Shown: positions 40,395 to 50,746, numbered from the stretch's first letter. The stretch is DNA of 64,000 nucleotides from Pseudomonas synxantha BG33R (GCF_000263715.2 NZ_CM001514.1:4157674-4221673); one strand, 5' to 3'. Notes: generated from the sequence alone by a model not told the origin. A program made the numbers and translations.

Positions 40395-40484
40395 GGCAGG
40401 TCTCGAATGGGCGATAAAACTGAAAATTGAAACAAGGGGCGAATGGTAACAGCCTGGGTGATTTCTGGAAAACCGAGGCGCGGC

Positions 40485-40559
40485 CATCGCAGGCAAGCCA
40501 GCTCCCACATTTTGACCGCGTTCACAGATCAATGTGGGAGCCAGGCTTGCCCGCGATGA
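40485..40559. repeat. REPIN (GGCTTGCC type)
   Basis: Inverted pair CGCAGGCAAGCCAGCTCCCA (40488) and TGTGGGAGCCAGGCTTGCCC (from about 40533), between gltX and uvrB. Confidence 0.85.
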
Positions 40560-40580
40560 GGCCAGCCCAATCAACGCAAA

Positions 40581-42596
40581 TCAAACAGCCAACAGGCGCT
40601 CGCGCAACTTGCCAATCTCATCCCGCGTCTGCGCCGCCGCCTCGAACTCCAGGTCCCGCGCCAGTTGGTACATCTTCTCTTCCAACTGCCGAATCCGCTT
40701 GGTGATCTCACTCGGCGAGCGCAGTTCGTTCTCGTACTTGGCACTTTCCTCGGCAGCCTTGGCCATGCCCTTGCGCTTCTTGCTGCGCGAGCCTGGCACG
40801 GTGGCGCCTTCCATGATGTCGGCAACATCCTTGAACACGCCCTTGGGGGTGATGCCGTGTTCCAGGTTGAACGCAATCTGTTTGTCGCGACGCCGCTGGG
40901 TCTCGCCAATCGCCCGCTCCATGGAACCGGTGATGCGGTCCGCATACAGGATCGCCCGGCCATTGAGGTTACGCGCCGCCCGGCCGATGGTCTGGATCAA
41001 CGAGCGCTCGGAGCGCAGGAAGCCCTCCTTGTCCGCATCCAGGATAGCCACCAGCGACACTTCGGGCATGTCCAGGCCCTCACGCAGCAGGTTGATCCCC
41101 ACCAGCACATCGAAGGTCCCCAGGCGCAGGTCGCGGATGATCTCTACCCGCTCCACAGTGTCGATGTCCGAGTGCAGGTAGCGTACGCGCACGCCGTGGT
41201 CGGCCAGGTAGTCGGTCAAGTCTTCGGACATGCGCTTGGTCAATGTGGTAACCAGCACCCGCTCTTCCAGGGCCACACGCTTGTTGATCTCCGACAGCAG
41301 ATCGTCAACCTGGGTCAGCGCCGGGCGGATTTCAATCTCCGGGTCCACCAGGCCAGTAGGTCGCACCAACTGCTCGATCACGCGACCAGCGTGCTCGGCT
41401 TCATAGTTGCCGGGCGTCGCCGATACGAAGATGGTCTGAGGGCTGATGGCCTCCCACTCGTCAAAGCGCATTGGCCGGTTGTCCAGCGCCGACGGCAGGC
41501 GGAAGCCGTACTCCACCAGGGTTTCCTTACGCGAGCGGTCGCCCTTATACATGGCCCCCACCTGCGGCACGCTGACGTGGGATTCGTCGATCACCAGCAA
41601 GGCGTCCGGCGGCAGGTAATCATAGAGGGTCGGTGGCGGCGCACCGGATTCGCGACCCGACAGGTAGCGCGAGTAGTTTTCGATGCCGTTGCAGTAGCCC
41701 AGCTCCAGGATCATTTCCAGGTCAAAACGGGTGCGCTGCTCAAGGCGCTGGGCTTCCACCAGCTTGTTGTTGGAACGCAGGTACTCCAGACGCTCGGCCA
41801 ACTCGACCTTGATACCCTCGATGGCGCCCATCAGGGTTTCACGCGGGGTCACGTAGTGGCTTTTCGGGTAGAAGGTAAAGCGTGGCAGCTTGCGGATCAC
41901 CTCGCCGGTCAACGGGTCGAAGGCCGACAGGCTTTCGACTTCGTCATCGAACAGCTCGATGCGGATCGCTTCCAGGTCGGATTCGGCCGGGTAGATGTCG
42001 ATCACATCGCCGCGCACCCGGAAGGTGGCGCGGGCGAAGTCCATGTCGTTACGGGTGTACTGCAGGCTCGCCAGGCGGCGCAGCAGTTCGCGCTGGTCGA
42101 GTTTGTCGCCACGGTCAACGTGCAGCACCATCTTCAGGTAGGTTTCGGGGCTGCCCAGACCGTAGATGCACGACACCGTGGTGACGATGATCGCGTCCTT
42201 GCGCTCCAGCAACGCCTTGGTCGCCGACAGGCGCATCTGTTCGATATGGTCGTTGATCGATGCATCCTTCTCGATAAAGGTATCGGAGGACGGCACGTAG
42301 GCTTCGGGCTGGTAGTAGTCGTAGTAGGAAACGAAGTACTCAACCGCGTTGTTGGGGAAGAACGCCTTGAACTCGCCGTAAAGCTGCGCGGCCAGGGTTT
42401 TGTTCGGCGCCAGCACCAGGGTCGGGCGGTTGGTCTGGGCGATCACGTTGGCGATGCTGAAGGTCTTGCCGGAACCGGTCACCCCAAGCAGCGTCTGGTG
42501 CGCCAGGCCGGCTTCGATGCCTTCGACCATCTGGCGAATGGCTTCCGGTTGATCGCCGGCGGGTTCAAAACGGGTAACGAGCTGGAAATCCGACAT
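40581..42596 (-). CDS. uvrB: Excinuclease ABC subunit B
   Basis: 671 residues. Walker [15 protein letters not shown] (about 39-52), beta-hairpin [12 protein letters not shown] (about 92), DEAD-like [11 protein letters not shown], helicase motif [11 protein letters not shown], and a C-terminal UvrC-binding UVR motif ([20 protein letters not shown]). Central damage-verifying helicase of nucleotide excision repair. It is divergent from the aminotransferase; the 343-bp spacer holds a TATACT -10-like hexamer at 42852-42857 for the latter. Confidence 0.97.
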   Translation of the reverse strand: MSDFQLVTRFEPAGDQPEAIRQMVEGIEAGLAHQTLLGVTGSGKTFSIANVIAQTNRPTLVLAPNKTLAAQLYGEFKAFFPNNAVEYFVSYYDYYQPEAYVPSSDTFIEKDASINDHIEQMRLSATKALLERKDAIIVTTVSCIYGLGSPETYLKMVLHVDRGDKLDQRELLRRLASLQYTRNDMDFARATFRVRGDVIDIYPAESDLEAIRIELFDDEVESLSAFDPLTGEVIRKLPRFTFYPKSHYVTPRETLMGAIEGIKVELAERLEYLRSNNKLVEAQRLEQRTRFDLEMILELGYCNGIENYSRYLSGRESGAPPPTLYDYLPPDALLVIDESHVSVPQVGAMYKGDRSRKETLVEYGFRLPSALDNRPMRFDEWEAISPQTIFVSATPGNYEAEHAGRVIEQLVRPTGLVDPEIEIRPALTQVDDLLSEINKRVALEERVLVTTLTKRMSEDLTDYLADHGVRVRYLHSDIDTVERVEIIRDLRLGTFDVLVGINLLREGLDMPEVSLVAILDADKEGFLRSERSLIQTIGRAARNLNGRAILYADRITGSMERAIGETQRRRDKQIAFNLEHGITPKGVFKDVADIMEGATVPGSRSKKRKGMAKAAEESAKYENELRSPSEITKRIRQLEEKMYQLARDLEFEAAAQTRDEIGKLRERLLAV

Positions 42597-42939
42597 AACG
42601 TACCTCGTGAAGTCACCCCAGACTCGACACCGCCAGGGACGAAATAGCTCAGCAACCCGCGAATAATCATCGCAGGTTGCAGGAAAAAACCATGATAGCT
42701 GTAGAAGTGGTGGCGAATGTGACGGGTTTCAAGGCTGACGTCCTACATGTCCTTTCCCTTCAAGGTTGCAATAAGACTAACGGTCAGCAAATAAACCGAA
42801 AAACTTGGCCGAAAAGCCATTTCGGCTGTCGCCCTGCGCGGTGATGGCCTCTATACTAGCTCCCCGTTTGTGCACCGCTCTAGTGCATTCGGCTGGAGCG
42901 CGACACGTCCCTCCCTTCCCCCATAGAGCTGCCGCAAAA

Positions 42940-44136
42940 ATGAGCCTGTTCTCCGCTGTCGAAATGGCACCACGCGATCCTATCCTGGGCCTCAACGAAG
43001 CATTCAACGCCGATACACGAACCACCAAGGTCAACCTTGGCGTGGGCGTTTACTGCAACGAGGAGGGGAAAATTCCACTCTTGCGTGCCGTTGCCGATGC
43101 GGAAGCCATTCGCGTGGCGCAACACGCCGCCCGTGGCTACTTGCCGATCGACGGTATCGTGGCCTACGACCAGGCCGTGCAGAAGCTGCTGTTTGGTGCG
43201 CAGTCGCCCCTGCTGAGTGCCGGCCGTGTGATTACCGCCCAGGCCGTCGGCGGCACTGGCGCGCTGAAAATCGGCGCCGACTTCCTCAAGCAACTGCTGC
43301 CCGACGCCGTTGTTGCCATCAGCGACCCAAGCTGGGAAAACCACCAGGCGCTGTTCGAAAAAGCCGGTTTCCCGGTGCAGACCTACCGTTACTACGACGC
43401 GGCCACCCATGACGTGAACCGCGCCGGTCTGCTCGAAGACCTCAACGCCCTGCCACCACAGTCCATCGTGGTGCTGCACGCCTGCTGCCACAACCCGACC
43501 GGCGTCGACCTGAGCCCGGCCGACTGGCAAGACGTGCTGGACGTGGTCAAGGCCAAGAACCTGGTGCCGTTCCTCGACATGGCCTATCAGGGCTTTGGCG
43601 ACGGCATCGACGAAGACGCCGCCGCAGTGCGCCTGTTCGCTGAGTCGGGCCTGACCTTCTTTGTGTCCAGCTCGTTCTCCAAGTCGTTCTCGCTGTATGG
43701 CGAACGCGTAGGCGCGCTGTCGATCGTCAGCGAGTCCAGGGAAGAAAGCGCGCGCATCCTGTCCCAGGTCAAGCGCGTGATCCGCACCAACTACTCCAAC
43801 CCGCCAACCCACGGCGCAGCCATCGTTGCCGCAGTGTTGAACAACCCTGAGCTGCGCGCCCAATGGGAAGCCGAACTGGCCGAAATGCGCCTGCGCATCC
43901 GCGGTATGCGCGAGCAGATGGTGGCCGAGCTGGCCAAGGCTGCGCCAGGTCATGACTTCAGCTTCGTCGGTCGCCAGCGCGGGATGTTCTCCTACTCCGG
44001 CCTGACCGTTGAGCAAGTCACCCGCCTGCGTACCGAGTTTGGCATCTATGCACTGGATACCGGGCGTATCTGTGTAGCGGCGCTGAACCAGTCGAACATT
44101 GGCGCGGTAACCAAGGCGATTGTCGAGGTGCTGTAA
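42940..44136 (+). CDS. Aromatic/aspartate amino acid aminotransferase (class I)
   Basis: 398 residues from ATG 42940 (MSLFSAVEMAPRDPILGLNEAF), the AspC/TyrB start; the frame runs upstream over the promoter. PLP lysine in SSSFSKSFSLYGERVGAL, substrate Arg in the C-terminus (GRICVAALN), HNPTGVDLS present. Transfers amino groups among aspartate, phenylalanine and tyrosine and their 2-oxo acids. Its position beside uvrB is conserved in Pseudomonas. Confidence 0.93.
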   Translation: MSLFSAVEMAPRDPILGLNEAFNADTRTTKVNLGVGVYCNEEGKIPLLRAVADAEAIRVAQHAARGYLPIDGIVAYDQAVQKLLFGAQSPLLSAGRVITAQAVGGTGALKIGADFLKQLLPDAVVAISDPSWENHQALFEKAGFPVQTYRYYDAATHDVNRAGLLEDLNALPPQSIVVLHACCHNPTGVDLSPADWQDVLDVVKAKNLVPFLDMAYQGFGDGIDEDAAAVRLFAESGLTFFVSSSFSKSFSLYGERVGALSIVSESREESARILSQVKRVIRTNYSNPPTHGAAIVAAVLNNPELRAQWEAELAEMRLRIRGMREQMVAELAKAAPGHDFSFVGRQRGMFSYSGLTVEQVTRLRTEFGIYALDTGRICVAALNQSNIGAVTKAIVEVL

Positions 44137-44154
44137 GCCGGCAAGCGTTAGACG

Positions 44155-44184
44155 AAGGGGGAAGCCAATGGCTTCCCCCTTTTT
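44155..44184 (+). terminator. Terminator of the aminotransferase gene
   Basis: AAGGGGGAAGCCA-A-TGGCTTCCCCCTTTTT, a 13-pair stem with U-run 20 bases after the stop. Confidence 0.95.
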
Positions 44185-44237
44185 ATTGGCGAACACACTA
44201 GACTGAACGCCGACTGCCTCCTTGCTGCGAGAACCCT

Positions 44238-44447
44238 ATGAGAAACGATGACCTGGATCTGCGCGCCGACCGCGACGAATTGCACGACTACGCCCCACGC
44301 GCACCGCAAGCCAAGCGCCAGAAAAGTTTGGTGCTGCAAGTGGCGTTAGGTGTATTTCTTGGAGGGTTGGCTTTATGGCTGGTGCAACTGGGTGCAACGG
44401 CGATCATGGCCAAACTGGCGATGGGCACCCTGCAATTTGGCGGCTGA
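44238..44447 (+). CDS. Small single-pass membrane protein (69 aa)
   Basis: Start ATG 44238 (MRNDDLDLRADRDELHDY). Acidic N-terminus, basic QAKRQK, then one helix (LVLQVALGVFLGGLALWLVQ) and a short tail. A small conserved-looking inner-membrane protein with cytoplasmic N-terminus by the positive-inside rule. Upstream TAGACTGAACGC may include its promoter. Function unknown. Confidence 0.7.
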   Translation: MRNDDLDLRADRDELHDYAPRAPQAKRQKSLVLQVALGVFLGGLALWLVQLGATAIMAKLAMGTLQFGG

Positions 44448-44458
44448 TGTAAGACACC

Positions 44459-44547
44459 TGTGGGAGCTGGCTTGCCTGCGATAGCGGTGTGTCATTCAAT
44501 GAATCTTTAACTGAACCGCCGCTATCGCAGGCAAGCCAGCTCCCACA
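44459..44547. repeat. REPIN (GGCTTGCC type)
   Basis: A long inverted pair, TGTGGGAGCTGGCTTGCCTG from 44459 and its complement ending 44547, with 29-base matching arms (to GCGATAGCGG) and a 31-base loop. Confidence 0.9.
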
Positions 44548-44553
44548 TTTGAT

Positions 44554-45438
44554 CTACGGTGCTGGTAGATTGCGTTCTTCCAGCAGTTTTACAAAGCTGT
44601 TCAAACTCTGCGATACCGTGCCCCGCCGCCAGATCAGCCAGGTATTCAAGATACGGAATGTGTCGGGCAGCGGCCACACGCTCACCGCCGCACACCCCGG
44701 CATACTCTCCAGCATACTGCGCGGCATCAGCGCCAGCCCGGCCCCGGCGCTGACACAGGCCAACATGCCATGGTACGACTCGATCTCGAAGATCCTGCCC
44801 GGCACCGCGCCATCCTGTGAGAACCAGCGTTCGAAGTGATGCCGGTACGAGCAGTTGGAGCGAAACGTATAGATGTTCTCGCCATTCACATCCTGGCCGC
44901 GGGTGATCGGCGCGTGATGCAGTGGCGCAATCACCACCATCTCCTCCTCAAACACCGCCACACCCTCCAGCGTGGAATGCAGCACCTGGCCATCAACAAA
45001 GGCCGCCGTCAGCCGGCCCGACAGTACGCCTTCGATCATGGTGCCCGAGGGGCCCGTACTCAGGTCCAACTCCACCTTGGTGTATTGCTGGTTATACGCC
45101 GCTAGTAACGCCGGGATACGCACGGCCGCCGTGCTCTCCAGCGAGCCCAAGGCAAAGGCGCCCTGGGGCTCCTCCCCCGCCACCGTGGCGCGGGCTTCCT
45201 GTACCAGATCGAGAATACGCCGCGTGTAGCCAAGGAAATTCCACCCCGCCGGGGACAAACGCAAGCGACTCTTCTCACGGATGAATAACTCCACGCCCAA
45301 ATCCTGCTCCAGTTGCTTGATGCGCGTGGTGAGGTTCGACGGCACCCGATGAATCAACTGCGCGGCGGCGCTGATGCTGCCTTGTTCGGCAACGGCCTTG
45401 AAGATTTCCAGCTGCACCAGATCCAAGTCATTCTCCAT
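44554..45438 (-). CDS. LysR-family regulator, PtrR-like
   Basis: 294 residues. [41 protein letters not shown], with the unusual [10 protein letters not shown] recognition helix of the E. coli YneJ/PtrR subfamily. The C-terminal half binds an effector. Divergent from the succinate-semialdehyde dehydrogenase gene with 91 bp between; PtrR represses sad (yneI) in E. coli, so the pair is likely regulator and target. Confidence 0.88.
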   Translation of the reverse strand: MENDLDLVQLEIFKAVAEQGSISAAAQLIHRVPSNLTTRIKQLEQDLGVELFIREKSRLRLSPAGWNFLGYTRRILDLVQEARATVAGEEPQGAFALGSLESTAAVRIPALLAAYNQQYTKVELDLSTGPSGTMIEGVLSGRLTAAFVDGQVLHSTLEGVAVFEEEMVVIAPLHHAPITRGQDVNGENIYTFRSNCSYRHHFERWFSQDGAVPGRIFEIESYHGMLACVSAGAGLALMPRSMLESMPGCAAVSVWPLPDTFRILNTWLIWRRGTVSQSLNSFVKLLEERNLPAP

Positions 45439-45529
45439 TCATGAACGTATCGCTTAATATTATTCAGTTTCCAGAAAATATACAGCCCCGTACGCTGGCC
45501 ATCATTCACTCTTTCAGCCGGACGGTGCC

Positions 45530-46924
45530 ATGAACAACGCTATTTCCCACCAGACCCACGCCTTGTCGATCAACCCCGCCAACGGTGAAACCGTTGCCAG
45601 CTACCCCTATGAAAGCGCAGCACAACTGGATGCCGCCCTCACTCGCGCGACCGAAGCCTTCCGTACCTGGCGCCACACCCCGGTGAACCAGCGTGCCGAC
45701 TATCTGCTGGCCCTGGCTGCCGCCCTGCGTGAGCAAGCTGAAGACATGGCGCAGATGATCACCCTGGAAATGGGCAAACCCATCGCCCAGGCCCGCGCCG
45801 AAATCGAAAAGTGCGCGCAACTGAGCGAATGGTACGCCGCCCACGGCCCGGCCATGCTCGCCCCGGAGCCCACCCTGGTGGACAACGGCAGCGCCCGGAT
45901 CGAATACCGCCCACTGGGCCCGATTCTCGCGGTGATGCCGTGGAACTTCCCGGTGTGGCAAGTGCTGCGCGGCGCCGTGCCGACCCTGCTCGCCGGCAAC
46001 ACCTATGTACTCAAACATGCGCCCAACGTAATGGGCAGCGCCTACCTGATCCAGCAAGCGCTGCGCAAAGCCGGTTTTGCCGAAGGCGTGTTTGAAGTGA
46101 TCAACGTGACCCAGGACGGCGTGTCCACCGCCATCGCCGACCCGCGCATCGCCGCCGTGACGCTCACCGGCAGCGTGCGCGCCGGTATCGCCATCGGCTC
46201 ACAGGCCGGGGCCGCGTTGAAAAAATGCGTGCTGGAACTGGGCGGCTCCGACCCGTTTATCGTGCTCAACGACGCCGACCTCGACGCCGCCGTACAAGCT
46301 GCCGTCATCGGCCGCTTCCAGAACAGCGGCCAGGTCTGCGCCGCCGCCAAGCGCTTGATCATCGAAGCGGGCGTGGTTGAAGCCTTCACTGCCAAATTCC
46401 TGGAAGCCAGCCGCGCCCTGGTGATGGGCGAACCCACCTCGACCGCCACCTATATCGGCCCCATGGCGCGTTTTGATCTGCGTGACGAACTGCACGGCCA
46501 GGTCCAGGCGACCCTGGAAGAAGGCGCCACGCTGCTGTTGGGTGGCCATAAAGTCGCGGGCGCGGGCAATTACTACGAACCGACCGTCCTGGCCGACGTC
46601 ACCGACCAAATGACGTCGTTCAAACAGGAACTGTTCGGCCCCGTGGCGTCGATCATCACCGCCCGCGACGCCGAGCACGCCGTGGCCCTGGCCAACGACA
46701 GCGAGTTCGGCCTGACGGCCAGCATCTTCACGGCCGACGCGGCAAAGGCGCGAGCGATTGCCGACCAGCTGGAAACCGGCGGGGTCTTCGTCAACGCGTT
46801 CAGCGTGTCGGACCCTCGGGTGGCGTTTGGCGGCGTGAAGAAAAGCGGGTTCGGCCGCGAGCTGTCGCACTTCGGTGTACGCGAGTTCTGCAATGCCCAG
46901 ACGGTGTGGCTGGATCGTAAGTAG
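45530..46924 (+). CDS. sad: NAD-dependent succinate-semialdehyde dehydrogenase
   Basis: 464-residue aldehyde dehydrogenase of the short YneI/Sad type. MPWNFPVWQVLR, LELGGSDPFIVL (catalytic Glu) and NSGQVCAAAKRLI (catalytic Cys) are intact, and it ends CNAQTVWL. Oxidises succinate semialdehyde to succinate at the end of putrescine and GABA breakdown. Beside a PtrR-like regulator. Start ATG 45530 is preceded by CCGGACGGTGCC, a weak ribosome site. Confidence 0.92.
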   Translation: MNNAISHQTHALSINPANGETVASYPYESAAQLDAALTRATEAFRTWRHTPVNQRADYLLALAAALREQAEDMAQMITLEMGKPIAQARAEIEKCAQLSEWYAAHGPAMLAPEPTLVDNGSARIEYRPLGPILAVMPWNFPVWQVLRGAVPTLLAGNTYVLKHAPNVMGSAYLIQQALRKAGFAEGVFEVINVTQDGVSTAIADPRIAAVTLTGSVRAGIAIGSQAGAALKKCVLELGGSDPFIVLNDADLDAAVQAAVIGRFQNSGQVCAAAKRLIIEAGVVEAFTAKFLEASRALVMGEPTSTATYIGPMARFDLRDELHGQVQATLEEGATLLLGGHKVAGAGNYYEPTVLADVTDQMTSFKQELFGPVASIITARDAEHAVALANDSEFGLTASIFTADAAKARAIADQLETGGVFVNAFSVSDPRVAFGGVKKSGFGRELSHFGVREFCNAQTVWLDRK

Positions 46925-46941
46925 CCTGCCAGCCTTGGCGC

Positions 46942-47247
46942 TCAACAATTAATATGTCGTCGCACGCACTGCACCAAACCATCCAGGGCCTGGGGTTTTA
47001 CCGGCGCGAGCACACAGACCGTGTGCTCGCGCGCTCCCTCCGTCACTGTCAGGGTGTAATGCACCTGGCCGGGGTTGCCTGGTTCAGGGCGAGTGCTTTG
47101 CGGCAACCGAAAGAAACCCGAGTCTTCGATCAGTTGCCGCAGCTCCTGCTGGTCCTGCTCGGGCAACGCGTCCAGTTCGACGCTGCGCGGTTTGGCCAAC
47201 CCTGGAAAAAACGCCGCCCCGCCGCTTTCCTTGATTGAAATTCGCAT
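46942..47247 (-). CDS. Emfourin-type inhibitor of protealysin-like proteases
   Basis: 101 residues from ATG 47247 (MRISIKESGGAAFFPGLAKP), 29 bp after the M4 protease stop. The small beta-rich protein with N-terminal MRI-x-x-x-x-SGG-x-x and FPGL, a central Leu-x-x-Leu-Pro and C-terminal HYTLTVT matches the emfourin family, tight cytoplasmic inhibitors encoded next to protealysin-like metalloproteases. It should protect the producer. Confidence 0.82.
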   Translation of the reverse strand: MRISIKESGGAAFFPGLAKPRSVELDALPEQDQQELRQLIEDSGFFRLPQSTRPEPGNPGQVHYTLTVTEGAREHTVCVLAPVKPQALDGLVQCVRRHINC

Positions 47248-47276
47248 GGCTGTTCCTCGCCGCACAGGCGGCTTCG

Positions 47277-48338
47277 TCAAACGTTAATGCCCACCGCTTT
47301 CCAGCCTGCCTTGACCGCCTTCTGCTCATCCTTGTTTACGCCATAAAGCTGACCGGCAATATCATGGGTGATACGCGCAAAACGCAAAAAGCCGGAATTG
47401 GGCCGCAGCCGCGAATCGCGCAGTGCGTCATACCAGATCCGCCCTGCACGCTCCCAGGCGAACCCGCCAATCTTGGTGGCCACCTGATAGAACGCGTGGT
47501 TGGGAATGCCGGAATTGATATGCACGCCACCATTGTCCTCGTAGGTTTGCACAAAATCATCCATATGCCCCGGCTGCGGGTCTTTGCCCAGCAGCTTGTC
47601 ATCAAAGGCGGTGCCCGGGGCTTTCATCGAACGCAGAGCGGTGCCTTTGATCTTTTTGGTAAACAGCCCCTTGCCGATCAACCAGTCGGCGTCCTCGGCC
47701 GTTTGCTTCAGCGCGTACTGCTTGATCAACGAACCGAATACATCCGACAGCGACTCGTTCAGCGCGCCGGACTGGTTGAAGTACATCAGCTTGGCCTCAT
47801 CCTCGGTCACGCCATGGGCCAACTCATGGCCAATGACGTCGAGCGCCACGGTGAAGCGGTTGAACAACTGCTGGTCGCCATCGCCGAACACCATCTGGGT
47901 CGAATTCCAGAACGCGTTGTTGTAGTCCTGGCCGAAGTGCACCGTAGCGTCCAGCGCCATGCCCGCATCGTCGATGGAGTTGCGGTCGAATACCTGGTCA
48001 AAAAAATCGAAGGTGGCGCCCAGGCCGTCATAGGCTTCGTCTACTGCGGCATCGCCACTGGCGGGCTGCCCTTCGCCGCGAATCAGCTTGCCAGGCAGGC
48101 TGTCGGTGTTTTCGGCGCTGTAGATCGAGCGCTGTTTCTCGGCGCCCACGGCCAGCGCCATGCGGGCCGGGCCCTTGGCGGGTACCGCGACCATACGCAA
48201 CGAGCGGAACGTGCTGTCCTTGGCGCGCGTGCGTAATGCGACCTCCCGCTGGGCTTTATCCCCGTGGCGGGCGATCTGGTCGAGCATGTACGGTGGGATC
48301 AGGCAGAAAATCGGGTTGCGCGGTTGGCGAACACACAT
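47277..48338 (-). CDS. Protealysin-like M4 metalloprotease
   Basis: 353 residues from ATG 48338 (MCVRQPRNPIFCLIPPYML), which yields the short propeptide with the PPYML cysteine/proline motif characteristic of protealysin-like proteases. The zinc site is complete: HELAHGVTEDE (HExxH) and GALNESLSDVFG with the third ligand; the catalytic His region is HINSGIPNHAFY. There is no signal peptide, as in protealysin, so release requires another route. Next to an emfourin gene and divergent from a nuclease gene. Confidence 0.93.
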   Translation of the reverse strand: MCVRQPRNPIFCLIPPYMLDQIARHGDKAQREVALRTRAKDSTFRSLRMVAVPAKGPARMALAVGAEKQRSIYSAENTDSLPGKLIRGEGQPASGDAAVDEAYDGLGATFDFFDQVFDRNSIDDAGMALDATVHFGQDYNNAFWNSTQMVFGDGDQQLFNRFTVALDVIGHELAHGVTEDEAKLMYFNQSGALNESLSDVFGSLIKQYALKQTAEDADWLIGKGLFTKKIKGTALRSMKAPGTAFDDKLLGKDPQPGHMDDFVQTYEDNGGVHINSGIPNHAFYQVATKIGGFAWERAGRIWYDALRDSRLRPNSGFLRFARITHDIAGQLYGVNKDEQKAVKAGWKAVGINV

Positions 48339-48474
48339 GAGCTGGCTCCTTTTTGGCGTGTGATGAACGTCCGGGTAACGGTTTTCAGGATAGCCCTGTG
48401 TTCGCCACCTGGGCCAAATTGTCATGAGTTTGTGTTTCAGTGGTGTTTATCCGAGGCCCATAAGGAACATGCCC

Positions 48475-49404
48475 ATGCCCGCCCGCACAGCCAAAATCGA
48501 CCTTTCCCACCGCCCAAGGCTCGCCGACCTGCGCCCATTGGTCGCAGCCAGCCCCAGCCTGCTGGAAGCCAGAACCGCGACGCCGCGTGTCACAGCGGCC
48601 AAGGACTTCAAAAACCGCGCGGGCTATGCCGACGATTTCCTCAGCGACTTCGTGGTGCCATGGCCCACGGTTGGCGAGCCGCTGGCAAGCGACGTGCAAC
48701 CCAAGCGTCTGGACTACACGCATTTCTCCATCACCATGTCGCGCTCCCGGCGATTGGCGCTCTACGTGGGGGTCAATATCGACGGCGCCAAGCATGTGGA
48801 CATCACGCGCAGCAACGACGCCTGGGCCTACGATGGCCGCCTGCCTCTGGACGCCCAAGCAGGTGAAGACCTCTATGCCGGCAATGGCCTGGACCGCGGC
48901 CACCTGGTACGGCGCCAGGACCCCAACTGGGGCGACGAGGCGAACACCGCCAACTTCGACACCTTTCACTTCACCAACTGCTCGCCCCAGATGAGCGGCT
49001 TCAACCAGAAGACCTGGCTGGAACTCGAAGACTACATTCTCGACAACACCCAGCGCTGGAAAGCCCGCGCCACGGTATTTACCGGGCCAGTGTTCGCCGA
49101 TGACGACCGACTTTACCGTGGCGTAAAAATCCCCAGGGCGTTCTGGAAAGTAGTGGCCTACCTCAGCGACGATGGCAAACCGTCCGCCAGCGCCTACATG
49201 ATTGACCAAAGCCGCGAGCTGGGCCAACTCGACCTGGTATTCGGCCCGCTTCGCACCTACCAGCGCAGTGTGATTGCGATCGAACAACTGACCGGCATCC
49301 GCTTCGCCAACCTGGCCGACTACGACGGGTTCAGCAACGAAGAGCGCGCCACAGGCACCCGGATCGAAGCGCTGATCCGCGGGCCGCAAGATATTCGACT
49401 CTGA
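48475..49404 (+). CDS. DNA/RNA non-specific endonuclease
   Basis: 309 residues from ATG 48475, eight bases after AAGGA; an ATG at 48469 is too close to that site. The NUC1-type active site DRGHLVRRQDPNWG (DRGH His as base) and the metal-binding Asn in FHFTNCSPQMSGFNQ are present. It should cut nucleic acids with a divalent metal. There is no signal peptide and no inhibitor gene like NuiA, so export or self-protection is not explained. Divergent from the M4 protease (137 bp). Confidence 0.9.
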   Translation: MPARTAKIDLSHRPRLADLRPLVAASPSLLEARTATPRVTAAKDFKNRAGYADDFLSDFVVPWPTVGEPLASDVQPKRLDYTHFSITMSRSRRLALYVGVNIDGAKHVDITRSNDAWAYDGRLPLDAQAGEDLYAGNGLDRGHLVRRQDPNWGDEANTANFDTFHFTNCSPQMSGFNQKTWLELEDYILDNTQRWKARATVFTGPVFADDDRLYRGVKIPRAFWKVVAYLSDDGKPSASAYMIDQSRELGQLDLVFGPLRTYQRSVIAIEQLTGIRFANLADYDGFSNEERATGTRIEALIRGPQDIRL

Positions 49405-49423
49405 TTCGCGCCTACAGGGTGTG

Positions 49424-49607
49424 ATCGCTTACCATATCGCCGCCGGTTCCCGTATGGGACTAACAGGGAATTCGAAACGCCGCACGCGACGTGAACCGAA
49501 ACTGCCCCCGCAACTGTAGATGCCGAGCCTGCTCCCCACTGCCACTGGACCGCGTCCGGGAAGGCGGGAGCAAGGCGACGACGCATCAGTCAGGAGACCT
49601 GCCGGCC
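49424..49607 (+). promoter_or_regulatory. Cobalamin riboswitch
   Basis: Hallmarks in order: CTAACAGGGAA, ACTGCCCCCGCAACTGTA (49501-49518), GCCACTGGA, CCGGGAAGG, AAGGCGACGACGCA and the B12 box AGTCAGGAGACCTGCC (49588-49603). A downstream GGTGTCCGGGAAGGACATCC hairpin (about 49629-49648) may be the expression platform. It precedes the BtuFCD-type operon at 49736. Confidence 0.95.
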
Positions 49608-49735
49608 CAGCTAATTCACTAACCGGCGGGGTGTCCGGGAAGGACATCCTGGCCCTGCCCATCAGCAGCGTCCATGGGCGTATTTCCGAGCCGTACCTCC
49701 CCTGCTGCACCTACGGTTCACAAGGAGATCGCCTC

Positions 49736-50746
49736 ATGCTGCCACGCGTTACCGCCCTGATCGCAGGCTTGGGTATGTGTGCCCTGGCGCAAGCCGCGCC
49801 CACTCAGTACCCGTTGACCGTGCAAAACTGCGGCAGCACCCTGACCTTCCAGCACGCCCCCGCCCGCAGCGTGACCATCGGCCAGGCTGCCACCGAGATG
49901 CTCTACGCCCTGGGCGTGGGCGACAAGGTGGTCGGCACTTCGCTGTGGTTCAACAACGTGGCGGCGCAGTACAAGGCCCAGGACGACCGCATCGAGCGCC
50001 TGGCCAACAACGAGCCAAGCTTCGAAGCCGTACTCGCCAAGCGCCCGCAACTGGTGGCCGCCGAGCTGGAATGGGTGGTGGGCCCCCAAGGCGTGGTCGG
50101 CACCCGTGAGCAGTTTCATGAACTGAAGATCCCCACCTACCTGTTGCCGTCCGACTGCGAAGGCAAGGACAACCTGGTGGGCGCCGATGGCACCCGGTTG
50201 GAGCCCTTTCGCATCGAGACGATCTACCAGAGCCTCCAGCAACTGGCGCAGATTTTCGACGTACAGGATCGCGGCCAACAACTGGCCGACGAACTCAAGG
50301 CGCGCCTGGCCAAATCCGTCGCTACGGCGCAGGGCAAAGGCTTGAAGCAGGCCAGCGCACTGGTGTGGTTCTCCAGCGCCGAAATGGCCAGCGACCCTTA
50401 CGTAGCCGGCCATAAGGGCGTGCCGCAATTCATGCTGCAAACCCTAGGCCTGCGTAACGTCGTGCAGTCCGATGAAGAGTGGCCCGCCGTGGGCTGGGAA
50501 ACCATCGCCAAGGCCAACCCCACCTTCCTGGTGATCGCTCGCATGGACCGCCGCCGCTACCCGGCCGACGACCATGAAAAGAAACTCGCCTTCCTGCGCA
50601 GCGACCCGGTGACCCGCAACATGGACGCGGTCAAGAACAACCGCATCATCATCCTCGACGCCCTGGCGTTGCAGGCGAGCCTGCGCACCTTCGAAGGCCT
50701 TGAACAACTGGCCGCCGCCATCGACGGCTACGACCTGGGCCAATGA
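49736..50746 (+). CDS. btuF: ABC transporter substrate-binding protein, probably for cobalamin
   Basis: 336 residues from ATG 49736 behind AAGGAG; the longer frame crosses the riboswitch. Signal peptide MLPRVTALIAGLGMCALAQA, then a helical-backbone (class III) metal-receptor fold: VTIGQAATEMLYALGVGDKVVG and LVAAELEWVVGPQG...RIIILDALALQAS. It is under a cobalamin riboswitch, so cobalamin or a corrinoid is the likely ligand; some such loci import cobalt complexes instead. Overlaps the permease start (ATGA). Confidence 0.88.
   Translation: MLPRVTALIAGLGMCALAQAAPTQYPLTVQNCGSTLTFQHAPARSVTIGQAATEMLYALGVGDKVVGTSLWFNNVAAQYKAQDDRIERLANNEPSFEAVLAKRPQLVAAELEWVVGPQGVVGTREQFHELKIPTYLLPSDCEGKDNLVGADGTRLEPFRIETIYQSLQQLAQIFDVQDRGQQLADELKARLAKSVATAQGKGLKQASALVWFSSAEMASDPYVAGHKGVPQFMLQTLGLRNVVQSDEEWPAVGWETIAKANPTFLVIARMDRRRYPADDHEKKLAFLRSDPVTRNMDAVKNNRIIILDALALQASLRTFEGLEQLAAAIDGYDLGQ

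Noticed and set aside
48424..48474. Longer N-terminus for the nuclease that could act as a signal peptide
   Set aside because: The extra residues are not a hydrophobic signal, and AAGGA is correctly spaced only for the ATG at 48475.
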